A stretch of 64,000 nt of DNA from an uncultured Pelagibacteraceae bacterium (GCA_902524545.1 CABZDW010000006.1:1-64000); one strand, 5' to 3'. Numbered from the stretch's first letter, positions 9,110 to 19,064 are shown. Notes: generated by a model not told the origin, from the letters alone. Program-made: numbers and translations.

Positions 9110-9895
9110 ATGCAAGATAATATTTTAGATATAAAAAACTTATCAAAATATTTTGGTGGATTGGCCGCTATATCTAATTGTTCTTTAAAAGTAAAGAAAG
9201 GAACTATAACTGGAATAATAGGACCCAACGGCTCAGGCAAAACAACTCTGTTTAATCTAATCGCTGGTAATTTAAAATCATCTACTGGAAGTGTTTTATT
9301 TAATAATGAAAATATTACTAATATTCCGTCTTATGAATTATTTTCAAAAGGACTGCTAAGAACTTTTCAAATAGCACATGAATTTACAAATTTATCAGTG
9401 TTAGAAAATTTGATGATGGTACCAGGTAACCAGTCTGGAGAAAAGCTGATGAATGCTTTATTGAAGCCTGGATTAGTTGCAAAAGAGGAAATTCAAATAA
9501 AAGAAAAAGCAATTGAAGTGGTTGATTTTCTAAATTTAAGTCATTTAAAGAATGAATTAGCAGGAAATCTCTCTGGAGGACAAAAAAAATTATTAGAATT
9601 AGGAAGAACGATGATGGTGGATGCAAAATTGGTCTTATTAGATGAGGTTGGTGCAGGCGTAAATAGAACCTTATTAAAAGATTTAGGGACAGCTATTGAG
9701 AAATTAAACAAAGAGAAAGGCTATACCTTTTGTATGATTGAACATGACATGGATTTTATTGGAAGGTTATGTGATCCAGTAATTGTAATGGCAGAGGGAT
9801 CTGTTTTATTTGAGGGTTCGGTTGAAGATGCAAAAAAAGATGAGAGAGTTATTCAGAGTTATTTAGGCAGAGGTTCAAAACTAAAAGATAATTAA
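9110..9895 (+). CDS. ABC transporter ATP-binding protein, LivG family (second set)
   Basis: GPNGSGKTT, LSGGQKKLLELG, LVLLDEVGAGVN. Confidence 0.9.
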   Translation: MQDNILDIKNLSKYFGGLAAISNCSLKVKKGTITGIIGPNGSGKTTLFNLIAGNLKSSTGSVLFNNENITNIPSYELFSKGLLRTFQIAHEFTNLSVLENLMMVPGNQSGEKLMNALLKPGLVAKEEIQIKEKAIEVVDFLNLSHLKNELAGNLSGGQKKLLELGRTMMVDAKLVLLDEVGAGVNRTLLKDLGTAIEKLNKEKGYTFCMIEHDMDFIGRLCDPVIVMAEGSVLFEGSVEDAKKDERVIQSYLGRGSKLKDN

Positions 9896-9897
9896 AT

Positions 9898-10605
9898 ATG
9901 GCATTTTTTGAGGGAAAAAACATGACAGGTGGATACGGCAAGGGTCCAGACATAATCAATTCATGCACTGTTAATGTTGAAAAAGGGGAAATAGTATCAA
10001 TTCTTGGACCTAATGGTGCAGGAAAATCTACTGCAATGAGAGCAATGTTAGGTTTATTAAATCTAAAATTAGGCTCTGTAATTATTGATGGAAAGGACAT
10101 TTCAAAACTTTCCCCACAAGATAGAGTAAAAGAAGGAATTTCGTTTGTACCACAAACTAAAAATGTATTTGCAGGATTGACAGTTGAGGAAAATCTAGAG
10201 ATGGGAGCCTTTTTAGTTACTCAAGATTATACGAAAGTTATTGATGAAATTTATAATCTTTTTCCGATTTTGAGTGAAAAAAGAAAACAATTTGTAGGAG
10301 AGTTATCAGGAGGTCAAAGACAACAAGTTGCGTTAGGAAGAGCTCTAATGATTAAGCCGTCTGTCCTTATGTTAGACGAACCAACTGCTGGAGTTTCTCC
10401 AATAGTGATGGATGAACTTTTTGATCATATTATAAAAGTAAAAAAAACAAATGTTGCAATTTTAATGGTTGAACAGAATGCAAAGCAAGCTCTCAATATT
10501 TCTGATAGAGGATATGTATTAGTCAATGGAGAAAATCGTTATTCGGGGACAGGGGAAGAATTACTTAATGATCCAAGAGTAAGAAGCTCTTTTTTAGGTG
10601 GTTAA
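9898..10605 (+). CDS. ABC transporter ATP-binding protein, LivF family (second set)
   Basis: GPNGAGKST, LSGGQRQQVALGRALM, LMLDEPTAG. Confidence 0.9.
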   Translation: MAFFEGKNMTGGYGKGPDIINSCTVNVEKGEIVSILGPNGAGKSTAMRAMLGLLNLKLGSVIIDGKDISKLSPQDRVKEGISFVPQTKNVFAGLTVEENLEMGAFLVTQDYTKVIDEIYNLFPILSEKRKQFVGELSGGQRQQVALGRALMIKPSVLMLDEPTAGVSPIVMDELFDHIIKVKKTNVAILMVEQNAKQALNISDRGYVLVNGENRYSGTGEELLNDPRVRSSFLGG

Positions 10606-11616
10606 ATGGATTTTCTAAATGCAATAATTCTTTTATTAAATTATATATTTGTTCCTGCTCTTGCTTATGGATCTCAATTAGCTATTGGAGCTATATTTGT
10701 AACTTTAATTTATGGAATTCTGCGTTTTGCAAACTTTGCAACTGGAGATATGATGTCTTTTGGTACAATGATTGCCATCCTTTTTACTTGGTACTTTCAG
10801 TCGATTGGCTTATCACTTGGTTTTTTACCCACTGCACTTTTAGCAATCCCTTTTGCAATTCTGTTTATGGGTTTATACATGCTAATTATTGATAATTTTG
10901 TATTTAAATATTACAGGTTAAACAAAAGTCCTCCAGTCCAATTAGCAATGGTGAGTATTGGAGTAATGTTTGTTACCCAGGCAGTAGTAAGAATTATAAT
11001 TGGTCCATCGGATAGAAGATTTTTTGATGGTGAGAAATTTTTGATTAAAGCTAATGAGTTTAAGGAAATGACAGGTTTGAATGAGGGACTTGCTATTAAG
11101 TCAACTCAAGTAATTACAATTGTTGTTACTTTAATTTTAGTTTCGACTTTATTCTGGTTTTTAAACAAAACTAAAACTGGAAAAAGTATGAGAGCTTATT
11201 CTGACAATGAGGATTTAGCATTACTTTCTGGAATAGATCCAAAAAGGATTGTTATGATAACTTGGATGATTGCTGCAATTTTAGCAACAATAGGTGGTGT
11301 TTTGTATGGTTTAGATAAAAGTTTTAAACCATTCACTTATTTTAATAACATGCTCCCAATATTTGCTGCTGCTATAGTTGGGGGAATTGGTAATCCTTTT
11401 GGAGCTTTCCTTGGAGGTTACGTAATTGCTTTTTCTGAAATACTTCTGACTTACGCATATAAGAAATTCTTTATGTATGTGTTACCAGAAAGCATGGAAC
11501 CAGATGGTTTAATTCAATTACTTTCAACTGATTATAAATTTGCAGTATCTTTTTCAATATTGGTAATTGTATTGCTTTATCGTCCATCTGGAATATTTAA
11601 AGGAAAGATATTGTGA
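10606..11616 (+). CDS. ABC transporter permease, LivH family (second set)
   Basis: LivH-like (YGILRFANFATGDMMSFGT, GKSMRAYSDNEDLALLSGID). Confidence 0.88.
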   Translation: MDFLNAIILLLNYIFVPALAYGSQLAIGAIFVTLIYGILRFANFATGDMMSFGTMIAILFTWYFQSIGLSLGFLPTALLAIPFAILFMGLYMLIIDNFVFKYYRLNKSPPVQLAMVSIGVMFVTQAVVRIIIGPSDRRFFDGEKFLIKANEFKEMTGLNEGLAIKSTQVITIVVTLILVSTLFWFLNKTKTGKSMRAYSDNEDLALLSGIDPKRIVMITWMIAAILATIGGVLYGLDKSFKPFTYFNNMLPIFAAAIVGGIGNPFGAFLGGYVIAFSEILLTYAYKKFFMYVLPESMEPDGLIQLLSTDYKFAVSFSILVIVLLYRPSGIFKGKIL

Positions 11617-12984
11617 GAAAAAATTTAAATGTAATTGCAGCTTACAGTATTATGATGGGATTAATTATCCTTGTTGGTATATTTCAATCTTGGAATATTG
11701 CTTTATCCATCTTTAATTTATGTTTGATCTCAGCTGTCATGACTATGGGTGCTAATATTCAATGGGGTTATGCTGGTTTAATTAACTTTGGAATAATGGG
11801 CTTTACAGCATTAGGCGGTCTAGCTGCAGTTTTAATTTCTGTAAATCCAGTTCAAGAGGCTTGGAGTGCAGGGGGCACCAATATTCTATTAAGTCTATTT
11901 CTTATTATTGGAATTGTTTTAGCTGTTAGATTTGTTCTTAAAAGATATCAGAAATCTAAAATTAGAAATTATATAATCGCTGTAATTATCATTTCAGGAA
12001 TAATTATTATACGACTTGTCTCTGAACCTGGTATTGAAGCAATTGAGGAAGTAAATCCGGCAAGAACTGGATTTCTAGGTGGGCTAGGGCTTCCAATAAT
12101 TTTTTCTTGGATTGTGGGCGCTTTCTTTGCAGGAGGATTAGCTTTTGTAATTGGAAAAGTAGCCTTAGGATTAAGAGCTGATTATTTGGCAATTGCAACT
12201 TTGTTGATCTCAGAAATAGTAATAGCAATTATTAAACATGAAGATTGGTTAACTAGAGGTGTAAAAAATGTTATCGGTTTAAAACGTCCTGCTCCATATG
12301 AAGTCAACTTACAAGAAACAGAATGGTTTATAAATCTGGTTGAAAAATTTAATTCAGGAAAATTAGCTTTGATTTCTGATATCACAGAAAGACAAGTAGC
12401 TCTTAATCAATTTGTAATTGAGGGATCATCAGTATTTGTAAAACTTTGCTATTCAGGTTTATTTTTTAGTTGTTGTGATTATTCTTTTAATCTTAACTCA
12501 GAAAGCTCTTTACTCTCCTTGGGGAAGAATGATGAGAGCTATTAGAGATAATGAAGAAGCTGCTAACGCAATGGGAAAAAATGTGGTTAAACAACATCTA
12601 TTAATTTTTGTTTTAGGATCAGCTATAGTTGGTATTGCGGGAGCTATGCTTGTCACTCAAGATGGATTATTTACACCAGGAAGTTATAGACCTTTAAGAT
12701 ATACTTTTTTAATTTGGGTAATGGTTATTGTTGGTGGAAGTGGAAACAATTTTGGAGCAATTCTTGGAGGTTTTGTAGTTTGGTTCTTATGGATTGAGGC
12801 AGCACCAATTGGATTATATTTAGTCAATCTAACAACAGCAGGTTTAGAAGATACCCATTTTTTAAAAGTTCATTTAATTGAAAGTGTTCCTTATTTCAGA
12901 TTTTTAATGATGGGAATAGGTTTATTATTAATTATGAGATATAGACCAAAGGGTATACTTCCTGAAAAAATAGAAATAAAATAA
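11613..12984 (+). pseudogene. LivM-family permease split by a frameshift (11613..12545 plus 12475..12984)
   Basis: Adding one T to the T6 tract at 12462-12467 joins ..CYSGLFF / LVVVIILLILTQKALYSPWGRMMRAIRDNEEAANAMGKN.. into one LivM-like ORF. Could be sequencing error, true mutation or slippage. Confidence 0.8.
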
Positions 12985-12988
12985 AATT

Positions 12989-13060
12989 ATGAAATATATT
13001 ATTACAGGTGCTGCCATTGCTTGGGCTTTATATATGGCAGATAAATATTTATTTTTTTAA
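12989..13060 (+). CDS. Candidate 23-aa single-TM microprotein (MKYIITGAAIAWALYMADKYLFF)
   Basis: ATG 5 nt after livM stop; hydrophobic helix with charged/aromatic ends; stop at 13058-13060; not in the ORF track. Confidence 0.45.
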   Translation: MKYIITGAAIAWALYMADKYLFF

Positions 13061-13064
13061 AAAA

Positions 13065-13093
13065 AACCCCCAACATCAAAGATGTCAGGGGTT
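13065..13093 (-). terminator. Intrinsic terminator for the minus-strand SBP gene
   Basis: AACCCC..ACATC-AAA-GATGT..GGGGTT inverted repeat; an A-run on the + strand at 13059-13066 supplies the U-tract on the minus strand. Confidence 0.8.
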
Positions 13094-13111
13094 CAATTCT
13101 TTTAAGATAAA

Positions 13112-14302
13112 TTATCTTTGTTTTTTAGTTTTGAATTTACCGCCTTTAACTTCTTGTTCTAAGAAAGAACCTTCAGCTTCACCGACGCTAGTAAAAGTAA
13201 CTCCAGTTGCACCTTCGTAGTCAACTTTTTTACCTTTAGCTAATAAATCTAAACCTTTTTTAAGTTCACCTGGGTAAATTTTTGTTCCAGGACCATTAGC
13301 AACATCCATTACATTTTTTGCAATTGATGCTCTGTCAGTTGAGTTACCTGCTTGCATTGCTAAAACTATTAAAGCGGCAGCATCATATGACTCGCCTGTG
13401 TAAGGACCAGAACTATCAATACCAGCTGCACTTGCTACTTTAGCAAATACTCCAGCACCTTTTCCAGTTGAACCAGGTAATGAACCAAAAGATTTATTTA
13501 AATCTTTACCAAATGCATCAACTAATGATTGACCAATCATACCATCTGATAAAATAAATCTATCAAATGCACCTGAGTCTAAAGATGCTTGGATAATACC
13601 TTTACCACCTTGGTCTAAGTAACCGATTACAGCTACTGCATCTCCACCTGCTGAAGCAAGTGTTGCTACTTCAGATGAGTAGTCTGCTTTACCGTCTTCG
13701 TGTGCAGTTACTGTAGTAACTTTAATACCATGAGCTTCAACAGCTGCTTTGTAAACATCTGCTAAACCTTTTCCATAGTCGTTATTTGTGTAAGTAATTG
13801 CTACACTTTTAATTTTTCTGTCTTTAGTAACATCAGCTAAGATTTGACCACCTCTTGCATCTGAAGGAGCTGTTCTAAAAAAATATCCTTTATCGTCTAG
13901 AGTCGTTAAACCTGGAGATGTTGCTGAAGGTGAAATCATTACAACACCATTTGGCACTGCAACATTAGATGCAATCGCACCCGTTACACCTGAACAATCA
14001 GCTCCCATAATTGCTGTAACACCTTGTGATATAACTCCTTCAGCTGCTGCAGTTGCTGCTGCTGAGTCTACACAAGTTGAGTCTGCTCTAATTGATTTAA
14101 TTTTTTTTCCCCCTAATAGTGACCCTGAGTCCGAAGCTTCTTTGAAAGCTAATTCAGCAGAGGCAGCCATAGCAGGTGTTAAGGACTCAATAGGACCAGT
14201 AAATCCTAAGATAATCCCCATTTTAATTGAATGACCATCTGCTATCACATTTGTTCCAAAACTCGATACAAATATAAATGCAGCAATAATTAATTTTTTC
14301 AT
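13112..14302 (-). CDS. Branched-chain-amino-acid-type ABC transporter substrate-binding protein (second set)
   Basis: Signal peptide; type I PBP motifs (KMGIILGFTGPIESLTPAMAASAELAFKEA, GADCSGVTGAIA). Confidence 0.9.
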   Translation of the reverse strand: MKKLIIAAFIFVSSFGTNVIADGHSIKMGIILGFTGPIESLTPAMAASAELAFKEASDSGSLLGGKKIKSIRADSTCVDSAAATAAAEGVISQGVTAIMGADCSGVTGAIASNVAVPNGVVMISPSATSPGLTTLDDKGYFFRTAPSDARGGQILADVTKDRKIKSVAITYTNNDYGKGLADVYKAAVEAHGIKVTTVTAHEDGKADYSSEVATLASAGGDAVAVIGYLDQGGKGIIQASLDSGAFDRFILSDGMIGQSLVDAFGKDLNKSFGSLPGSTGKGAGVFAKVASAAGIDSSGPYTGESYDAAALIVLAMQAGNSTDRASIAKNVMDVANGPGTKIYPGELKKGLDLLAKGKKVDYEGATGVTFTSVGEAEGSFLEQEVKGGKFKTKKQR

Positions 14303-14426
14303 TATTATCCTTTTATTGTTAACAATTTTTTTAAAAACTAAATTAAAAACTAATTTAAGAAACTTTCAATAAGCAAATTATTTAATTTTTCTTAAAAAAT
14401 TGTTATTTTATCAACAAATAATATAG

Positions 14427-15038
14427 TTAAAAATATTTTTTGAAAGTTTCGTTAATTGATAGGACACCATAATCGTTTAATCCACCAATAATCAGCTGTA
14501 ATGCAACTAATAAAATAAAACCTAAACCAACATAGGCAATCCAAAGATGTCTTTGAATATAATTCGCTAAATATGTAGCTAATGCACCAGTTAGAACGAC
14601 TGACAAGATCAGTCCAAACATCATGTAACCAAAGTTACCTTTTGCAGCACCAACAACCCCAATCACGTTGTCAAAGCTAATAGTTATGTCTGCAAAAAGG
14701 ACTTTATAAATACTTTTAATAAATGATGGTTCCTTTGATTTTTTTGTTGGCGATTTAATTTTTTTAATCTCGAACAAGTCCTTTCTCAAATCATTCACAA
14801 TCCATATTAATAAAAGTCCTCCAATAATTTTAACCCAATAAAATTGGAAAAGATAAGTTGCAAAAACTGCAAATAAAACTTTGAAAACAAGTGCACCTAC
14901 CACACCCCAAAAAATAATCAATTTTCTATTTTTAGGTACAAAGTTCGCAGCTATTAAACCAATTATAATCGCATTATCTGCAGCTAAAATTATATCAATA
15001 AAGATAATTTGTAGGAGTATGAGAGATTCTTCTAACAA
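14427..15038 (-). CDS. TerC family integral membrane protein
   Basis: TerC motifs: DIILAADNAIIIGL, ADITISFDNVIGVVGAAKGN. Confidence 0.88.
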   Translation of the reverse strand: MLEESLILLQIIFIDIILAADNAIIIGLIAANFVPKNRKLIIFWGVVGALVFKVLFAVFATYLFQFYWVKIIGGLLLIWIVNDLRKDLFEIKKIKSPTKKSKEPSFIKSIYKVLFADITISFDNVIGVVGAAKGNFGYMMFGLILSVVLTGALATYLANYIQRHLWIAYVGLGFILLVALQLIIGGLNDYGVLSINETFKKYF

Positions 15039-15097
15039 TGTATTATTATTTGAAAGATGATTATAATTATCTAGATTTTATTGTCTATTAATAGAAA

Positions 15098-15586
15098 TTA
15101 ATATTTTGATTTTTTACCAGCAATGACTGCCTTTAGTTCCTCATACTCTTCACAATTGCAACTTTTTAAAACTTCAAGTCTTTCAACAGCAAGGTTATGT
15201 CTGTTTGTGGCAACATATAGTTCACCCAGATATTCATTAATACCGATGTGTTTTGGATTAATTTTTAATCCTTGCAAATAATACTTTTCTCCATTTTCAA
15301 AATCACCAAGTTTTCGAGTGGTAAAACCAAGGTAATTTAATGTGTCTGGTTTGTTTGGAAAATTTTTGTTAGATTGAATTAATAATTTTTGAGCCTTCTC
15401 GTATCTTTTTTTTGCTTTATCTAATTTGTCTTTTTTTTCAAAGTTTTTCGCTGCATTAATATGAGTAACAGCCATGTCATATTTAGTTTCAGTCTTTGAA
15501 GAGTCACTATCGCTAGAACCAGCTGCAAAAGAGTTAGTAACTAAAAATATTGAGACTATTATAGAAATAAAAAATTTTTTTATCAT
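15098..15586 (-). CDS. TPR-containing periplasmic protein
   Basis: Signal peptide; tetratricopeptide-like pattern NKPDTLNYLGFTTRKLGDFENGEKYYLQGLKINP. Confidence 0.75.
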   Translation of the reverse strand: MIKKFFISIIVSIFLVTNSFAAGSSDSDSSKTETKYDMAVTHINAAKNFEKKDKLDKAKKRYEKAQKLLIQSNKNFPNKPDTLNYLGFTTRKLGDFENGEKYYLQGLKINPKHIGINEYLGELYVATNRHNLAVERLEVLKSCNCEEYEELKAVIAGKKSKY

Positions 15587-16362
15587 ATAAATTTCTTCAT
15601 TTTATTTAAAGTTTTAAGCGTTAGCCCATTATACAGTAAATTTTTTTTTATTGATTTAGCGGTTTCTAACGAACTAATATTATCACCATGTATGCATACA
15701 GAATCAATTTCACAAGCTATTTGTTTCCCACTGTGACAATTAAGTGACTGGGTTTGAACCATTTTTAATACGTGTCTTTTAGCCTGCTCTGGGTCAGTAA
15801 TTAAAGCATAAGGCTTTTTTCTTGATACAAGATTTCCATCATCCTCATAATTTCTGTCTGCAAATATTTCACAAGCAATTTTCATATCTAACTTTTTAGC
15901 AGCGTGTTGCATTTTAGATCCAGTTGGTACTAAATAAATCAACTCTGGATTTATTCTTTTGATTACTTTTGCTAATGTTGTTGCTAAATCGATATCCTCG
16001 CACGCCATATTATTTAAAGCACCATGCGGCTTTATATGAGTAACATTTTCACCATGGTTAGATGAAATTGTTTGAAGAATTTCATATTGATCAATTATTA
16101 ATTTTTCTATCTCTGAGTCAGATAAATCCATTCTCTCTCTGCCAAAATTTTCAGGATCATTAAAAGATGGATGCGCTCCAATACTAACACCATTTTTTTT
16201 TGATATATTTACAATTGTATTCATAGTTTCTTCATCACCCGCATGATATCCACATGCTACATTTGCTGAATTAACTATTTCAAGTAATTCAGGATCATAT
16301 TTGTTAGAATGATGTTTAGATTTTTCCCCTAAATCACAATTTATATTAATTTCCATACTCAC
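15583..16362 (-). CDS. pxpA: 5-oxoprolinase subunit PxpA (LamB/YcsF family)
   Basis: MEININCDLGEKS, ANVACGYHAGDEETM, SIGAHPSFNDPENFGRERMDLS; start could be ATG at 16356. Confidence 0.92.
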   Translation of the reverse strand: MSMEININCDLGEKSKHHSNKYDPELLEIVNSANVACGYHAGDEETMNTIVNISKKNGVSIGAHPSFNDPENFGRERMDLSDSEIEKLIIDQYEILQTISSNHGENVTHIKPHGALNNMACEDIDLATTLAKVIKRINPELIYLVPTGSKMQHAAKKLDMKIACEIFADRNYEDDGNLVSRKKPYALITDPEQAKRHVLKMVQTQSLNCHSGKQIACEIDSVCIHGDNISSLETAKSIKKNLLYNGLTLKTLNKMKKFI

Positions 16363-16383
16363 TATTCTTCAGTATAACATGGC

Positions 16384-17058
16384 ATGTTAATAAATATATC
16401 AAATCTTGGTGACGCAGCTTTATACTGTGACTTTGGAAAAGAAGTAAATAGAAAGATTAATAGTCAAGTAATAAGATATTTTAAAACTATTCTAAAAAAA
16501 AATATTGTAGGAGTTAATAATCTAGCTCCGTCATATAATAAATTAATAATTTCCTTCGATCTAAAAAAAATTAATTTTAATAAACTCAAAAAAATAATTG
16601 ATAACATTGAAATTATTGAAGATGATGGTCTTCAATATAAAAAGTTTGAAATTCCCGTTTGTTGTGAAAAAGATTTTTCCTTAGATATAAACAGACTCGA
16701 AGAAAAACTTCAGATGAAAGAGGAAAAAATATATGAAAATTTTTTTGAAAAAGAATTTTTTTGCTATATGACAGGTTTTATTGCAGGAATGCCTTTTCTT
16801 GGAGACTTAGACGAAAATTTAAGAGCAAAGCGTCTTGATACTCCTAGGGTTAAGGTACCAAAAGGTTCAATTGGTATAACCGAGCAATTTGCAAATATCT
16901 ATACATTTGAAAGTCCTGGGGGGTGGAATATTATTGGTAATACTCCTCTGAATATTTTTAATAGCTCTAAAGAAAATGAGCCTAATTTAATTAATCCAGG
17001 TGACTCAGTTTTATTCAAAAGAATTACAAAAGAGGAATATCAAAATTATCATGAGTAA
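16384..17058 (+). CDS. pxpB: 5-oxoprolinase subunit PxpB (KipI/AHS1 family)
   Basis: FFCYMTGFIAGMPFLGDLDENL..RLDTPRVKVPKGSIGITEQFANIYTFESPGGWNIIGNTPLNIF. Confidence 0.92.
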   Translation: MLINISNLGDAALYCDFGKEVNRKINSQVIRYFKTILKKNIVGVNNLAPSYNKLIISFDLKKINFNKLKKIIDNIEIIEDDGLQYKKFEIPVCCEKDFSLDINRLEEKLQMKEEKIYENFFEKEFFCYMTGFIAGMPFLGDLDENLRAKRLDTPRVKVPKGSIGITEQFANIYTFESPGGWNIIGNTPLNIFNSSKENEPNLINPGDSVLFKRITKEEYQNYHE

Positions 17059-17996
17059 AAATTATTTTGAAATTATAAGAGCTGGTATTAATTCAACTTT
17101 CCAAGATATTGGTAGAAACAATCTCTACCACATAGGAGTTCCATTTAGTGGGGCCATGGATAATAGAAATTATTTATTAGCTAATAAACTTGCTGGAAAT
17201 AATGATAACTACCCTGTGATAGAATTTGCTTATCAGGGCCCTCATTTGAAATATTATGGAGATAAGTTAAATATTGCTATCACTGGTGATGTGACTTTTA
17301 AAATTAAAAAAGGTGATAATTCAATTGATGGACAATGTTATCAAACTTTTATTTTAGAAAATAACGATGAGCTAGATATTATATCGACAAATAGATCTGT
17401 ATATGGATATCTAGCAATAAGTGGTAAATTTGATTTAAAATATCAATGGTCTAGTTGCTCAATAAATACAAAAGCAAAAATAGGTTCTAACAAAGGAGAA
17501 AAAATATCTGATAATCAAAGGATTAGACTTAAAGAAATTAATATATATTTTGAAAATAAAAAATTAAATTATATTAATACAAAGATAGAAAATATTAGAG
17601 TAATTAAGGGAACAAATTTCAATTATTTTTCCGAAGAAGGAAAAAAAAATCTTTTTTAAAAATGAATTCAAAGTTTCTAAATTATCTGACCGCATGGGAA
17701 TGAGACTAGAGGGAAAAAAAATAGAAAACATTGTAGATACCAATATTAAATCCGAGGGTTTGATTAAAGGGGTAATACAAGTACCGGCAGATGGTAATCC
17801 AATTATCATGCTTTCGGATCATGGTACTATTGGGGGCTATCCTAAAATTGGTGTAGTTATAAGTGCTGATTATGACAAATTAGTTCAACTAACACCTGGC
17901 TCAAGAGTCAAATTTCAAGAGGTCGATTTAGATAGTGCAGAAAATCTTTTTAAATTGTATGAATTAGAAACTCAAAATTTAATTTCACAACTTTAA
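17051..17996 (+). pseudogene. pxpC: 5-oxoprolinase subunit PxpC (KipA/AHS2 family), frameshifted (17051..17659 plus 17694..17996)
   Basis: N-part GINSTFQDIGRNNLYHIGVPFSGAMDNRNY, C-part SDRMGMRLEG..GVIQVPADGNPIIMLSDHGTIGGYPKIGVVISAD; removing one A from the A9 run at 17641-17649 restores one frame. Confidence 0.85.
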
Positions 17997-18874
17997 TGAA
18001 TATTTTAAAAAGTTTACCTGGTCCATCACTCATATTTTTTGGTGCTCTAAGTTTGAGCTTTGGTGGACTAATAGTTAAATCATTTGAAGGGGCAACGTTG
18101 TGGCAGATATTATTTTGGAGATCTTTATTTTTTTCTATTACTGTCCTAACTTTTTTGATTATCAGTTACAAAAGTAAAGTTTTAAAATCATTTTATAACT
18201 CTGGATTACCGGGCTTTATTGGTGGATTAATATTATCCATTGGTTTTTGTGGTTATGTTTTTGCAATGTATAATACTACAGTTGCTAACACTAATTTTAT
18301 TATATCTCTTCAAATTTTATTTTTAGCAATATTTGGTTTCTTTTTCTTAAAAGAAAAAATTAATTTAATAACATTAATATCAATAATTCTAGCAATGTCT
18401 GGGGTATTGTTAATGGTTGGAAATTCATTATCTTCAGGAGAATTATCTGGAAATTTAGCAGCTTTCACAATGCCAATTACATTTGCAGTTTTGATAATTA
18501 TCGTCAGGAAATTTCCATCTGTCGATATGGTCCCAGCACAATTCGTTGCAGGTATTAGCTCATGTCTTATTGGTTTATCACTTTCACCTACTATAATAAT
18601 TTCACCTCATGATATTTTTTTAGGTTTTTTGGCTGGATTTTTTCAAATAGGTTTTGGTTTTATATTTATAACTATTGGTGCGAGAACAACACCTTCTGCA
18701 ATGGTTGGAATAATCATGTTATCCGAATCTGTTCTTGGTCCTATTTGGGCCTTTCTTTTTGTAAGCGAAATACCATCACTATATGGGTTGATAGGAGGAG
18801 GGATAATACTTTTTGCAGTATTACTGCAGTTTTATACGCTTTTAAAAAAGCCAAAGGCAATCGTTTCCAATTGA
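17996..18874 (+). CDS. EamA/DMT family transporter
   Basis: 10-TM duplicated EamA architecture. Confidence 0.85.
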   Translation: MNILKSLPGPSLIFFGALSLSFGGLIVKSFEGATLWQILFWRSLFFSITVLTFLIISYKSKVLKSFYNSGLPGFIGGLILSIGFCGYVFAMYNTTVANTNFIISLQILFLAIFGFFFLKEKINLITLISIILAMSGVLLMVGNSLSSGELSGNLAAFTMPITFAVLIIIVRKFPSVDMVPAQFVAGISSCLIGLSLSPTIIISPHDIFLGFLAGFFQIGFGFIFITIGARTTPSAMVGIIMLSESVLGPIWAFLFVSEIPSLYGLIGGGIILFAVLLQFYTLLKKPKAIVSN

Positions 18875-18899
18875 CATTTTAAGTTACTTATAGGACTAT
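18871..18899 (+). promoter_or_regulatory. Possible sigma70-type promoter for the gcv riboswitch transcript
   Basis: TTGACA (18871-18876), 17-nt spacer, GACTAT (18894-18899) just before the first aptamer; -35 overlaps the upstream stop codon. Confidence 0.35.
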
Positions 18900-18905
18900 T
18901 GATAC

Positions 18906-19050
18906 ACGGGAGAGACTACAGATTATCGTGGCGCCGAAGGAGCAACTACCCAGGAATCTCTCAGGCGAAAAGGACCGTAACATATTAACTCTGGAAAGAG
19001 ATTTAGTTCTCGCCGAAGGAGCAAAACTCTCAGGCAAATATACAGATGGG
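18906..19050 (+). ncRNA. Tandem (two-aptamer) glycine riboswitch
   Basis: Aptamer 1 CGGGAGAGACTA..GCGCCGAAGGAGCAA..AATCTCTCAGGCGAAAAGGACCG; aptamer 2 CTCTGGAAAGAGATT..CGCCGAAGGAGCAAAACTCTCAGGCAAATATACAGATGGG; directly upstream of gcvT. Confidence 0.95.
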
Positions 19051-19064
19051 TATAATGAGTTAAT

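Noticed and set aside
13008-13220. 70-aa + strand ORF
   Set aside because: Runs antisense through the SBP gene 3' end and across the terminator; the smORF at 12989-13060 in another frame is better supported
17996-18874. Three EamA/DMT transporters in the window (also 34687..35592 and 39612..40490) as a recent tandem expansion
   Set aside because: Translated sequences are clearly divergent and dispersed; the family is commonly multi-copy
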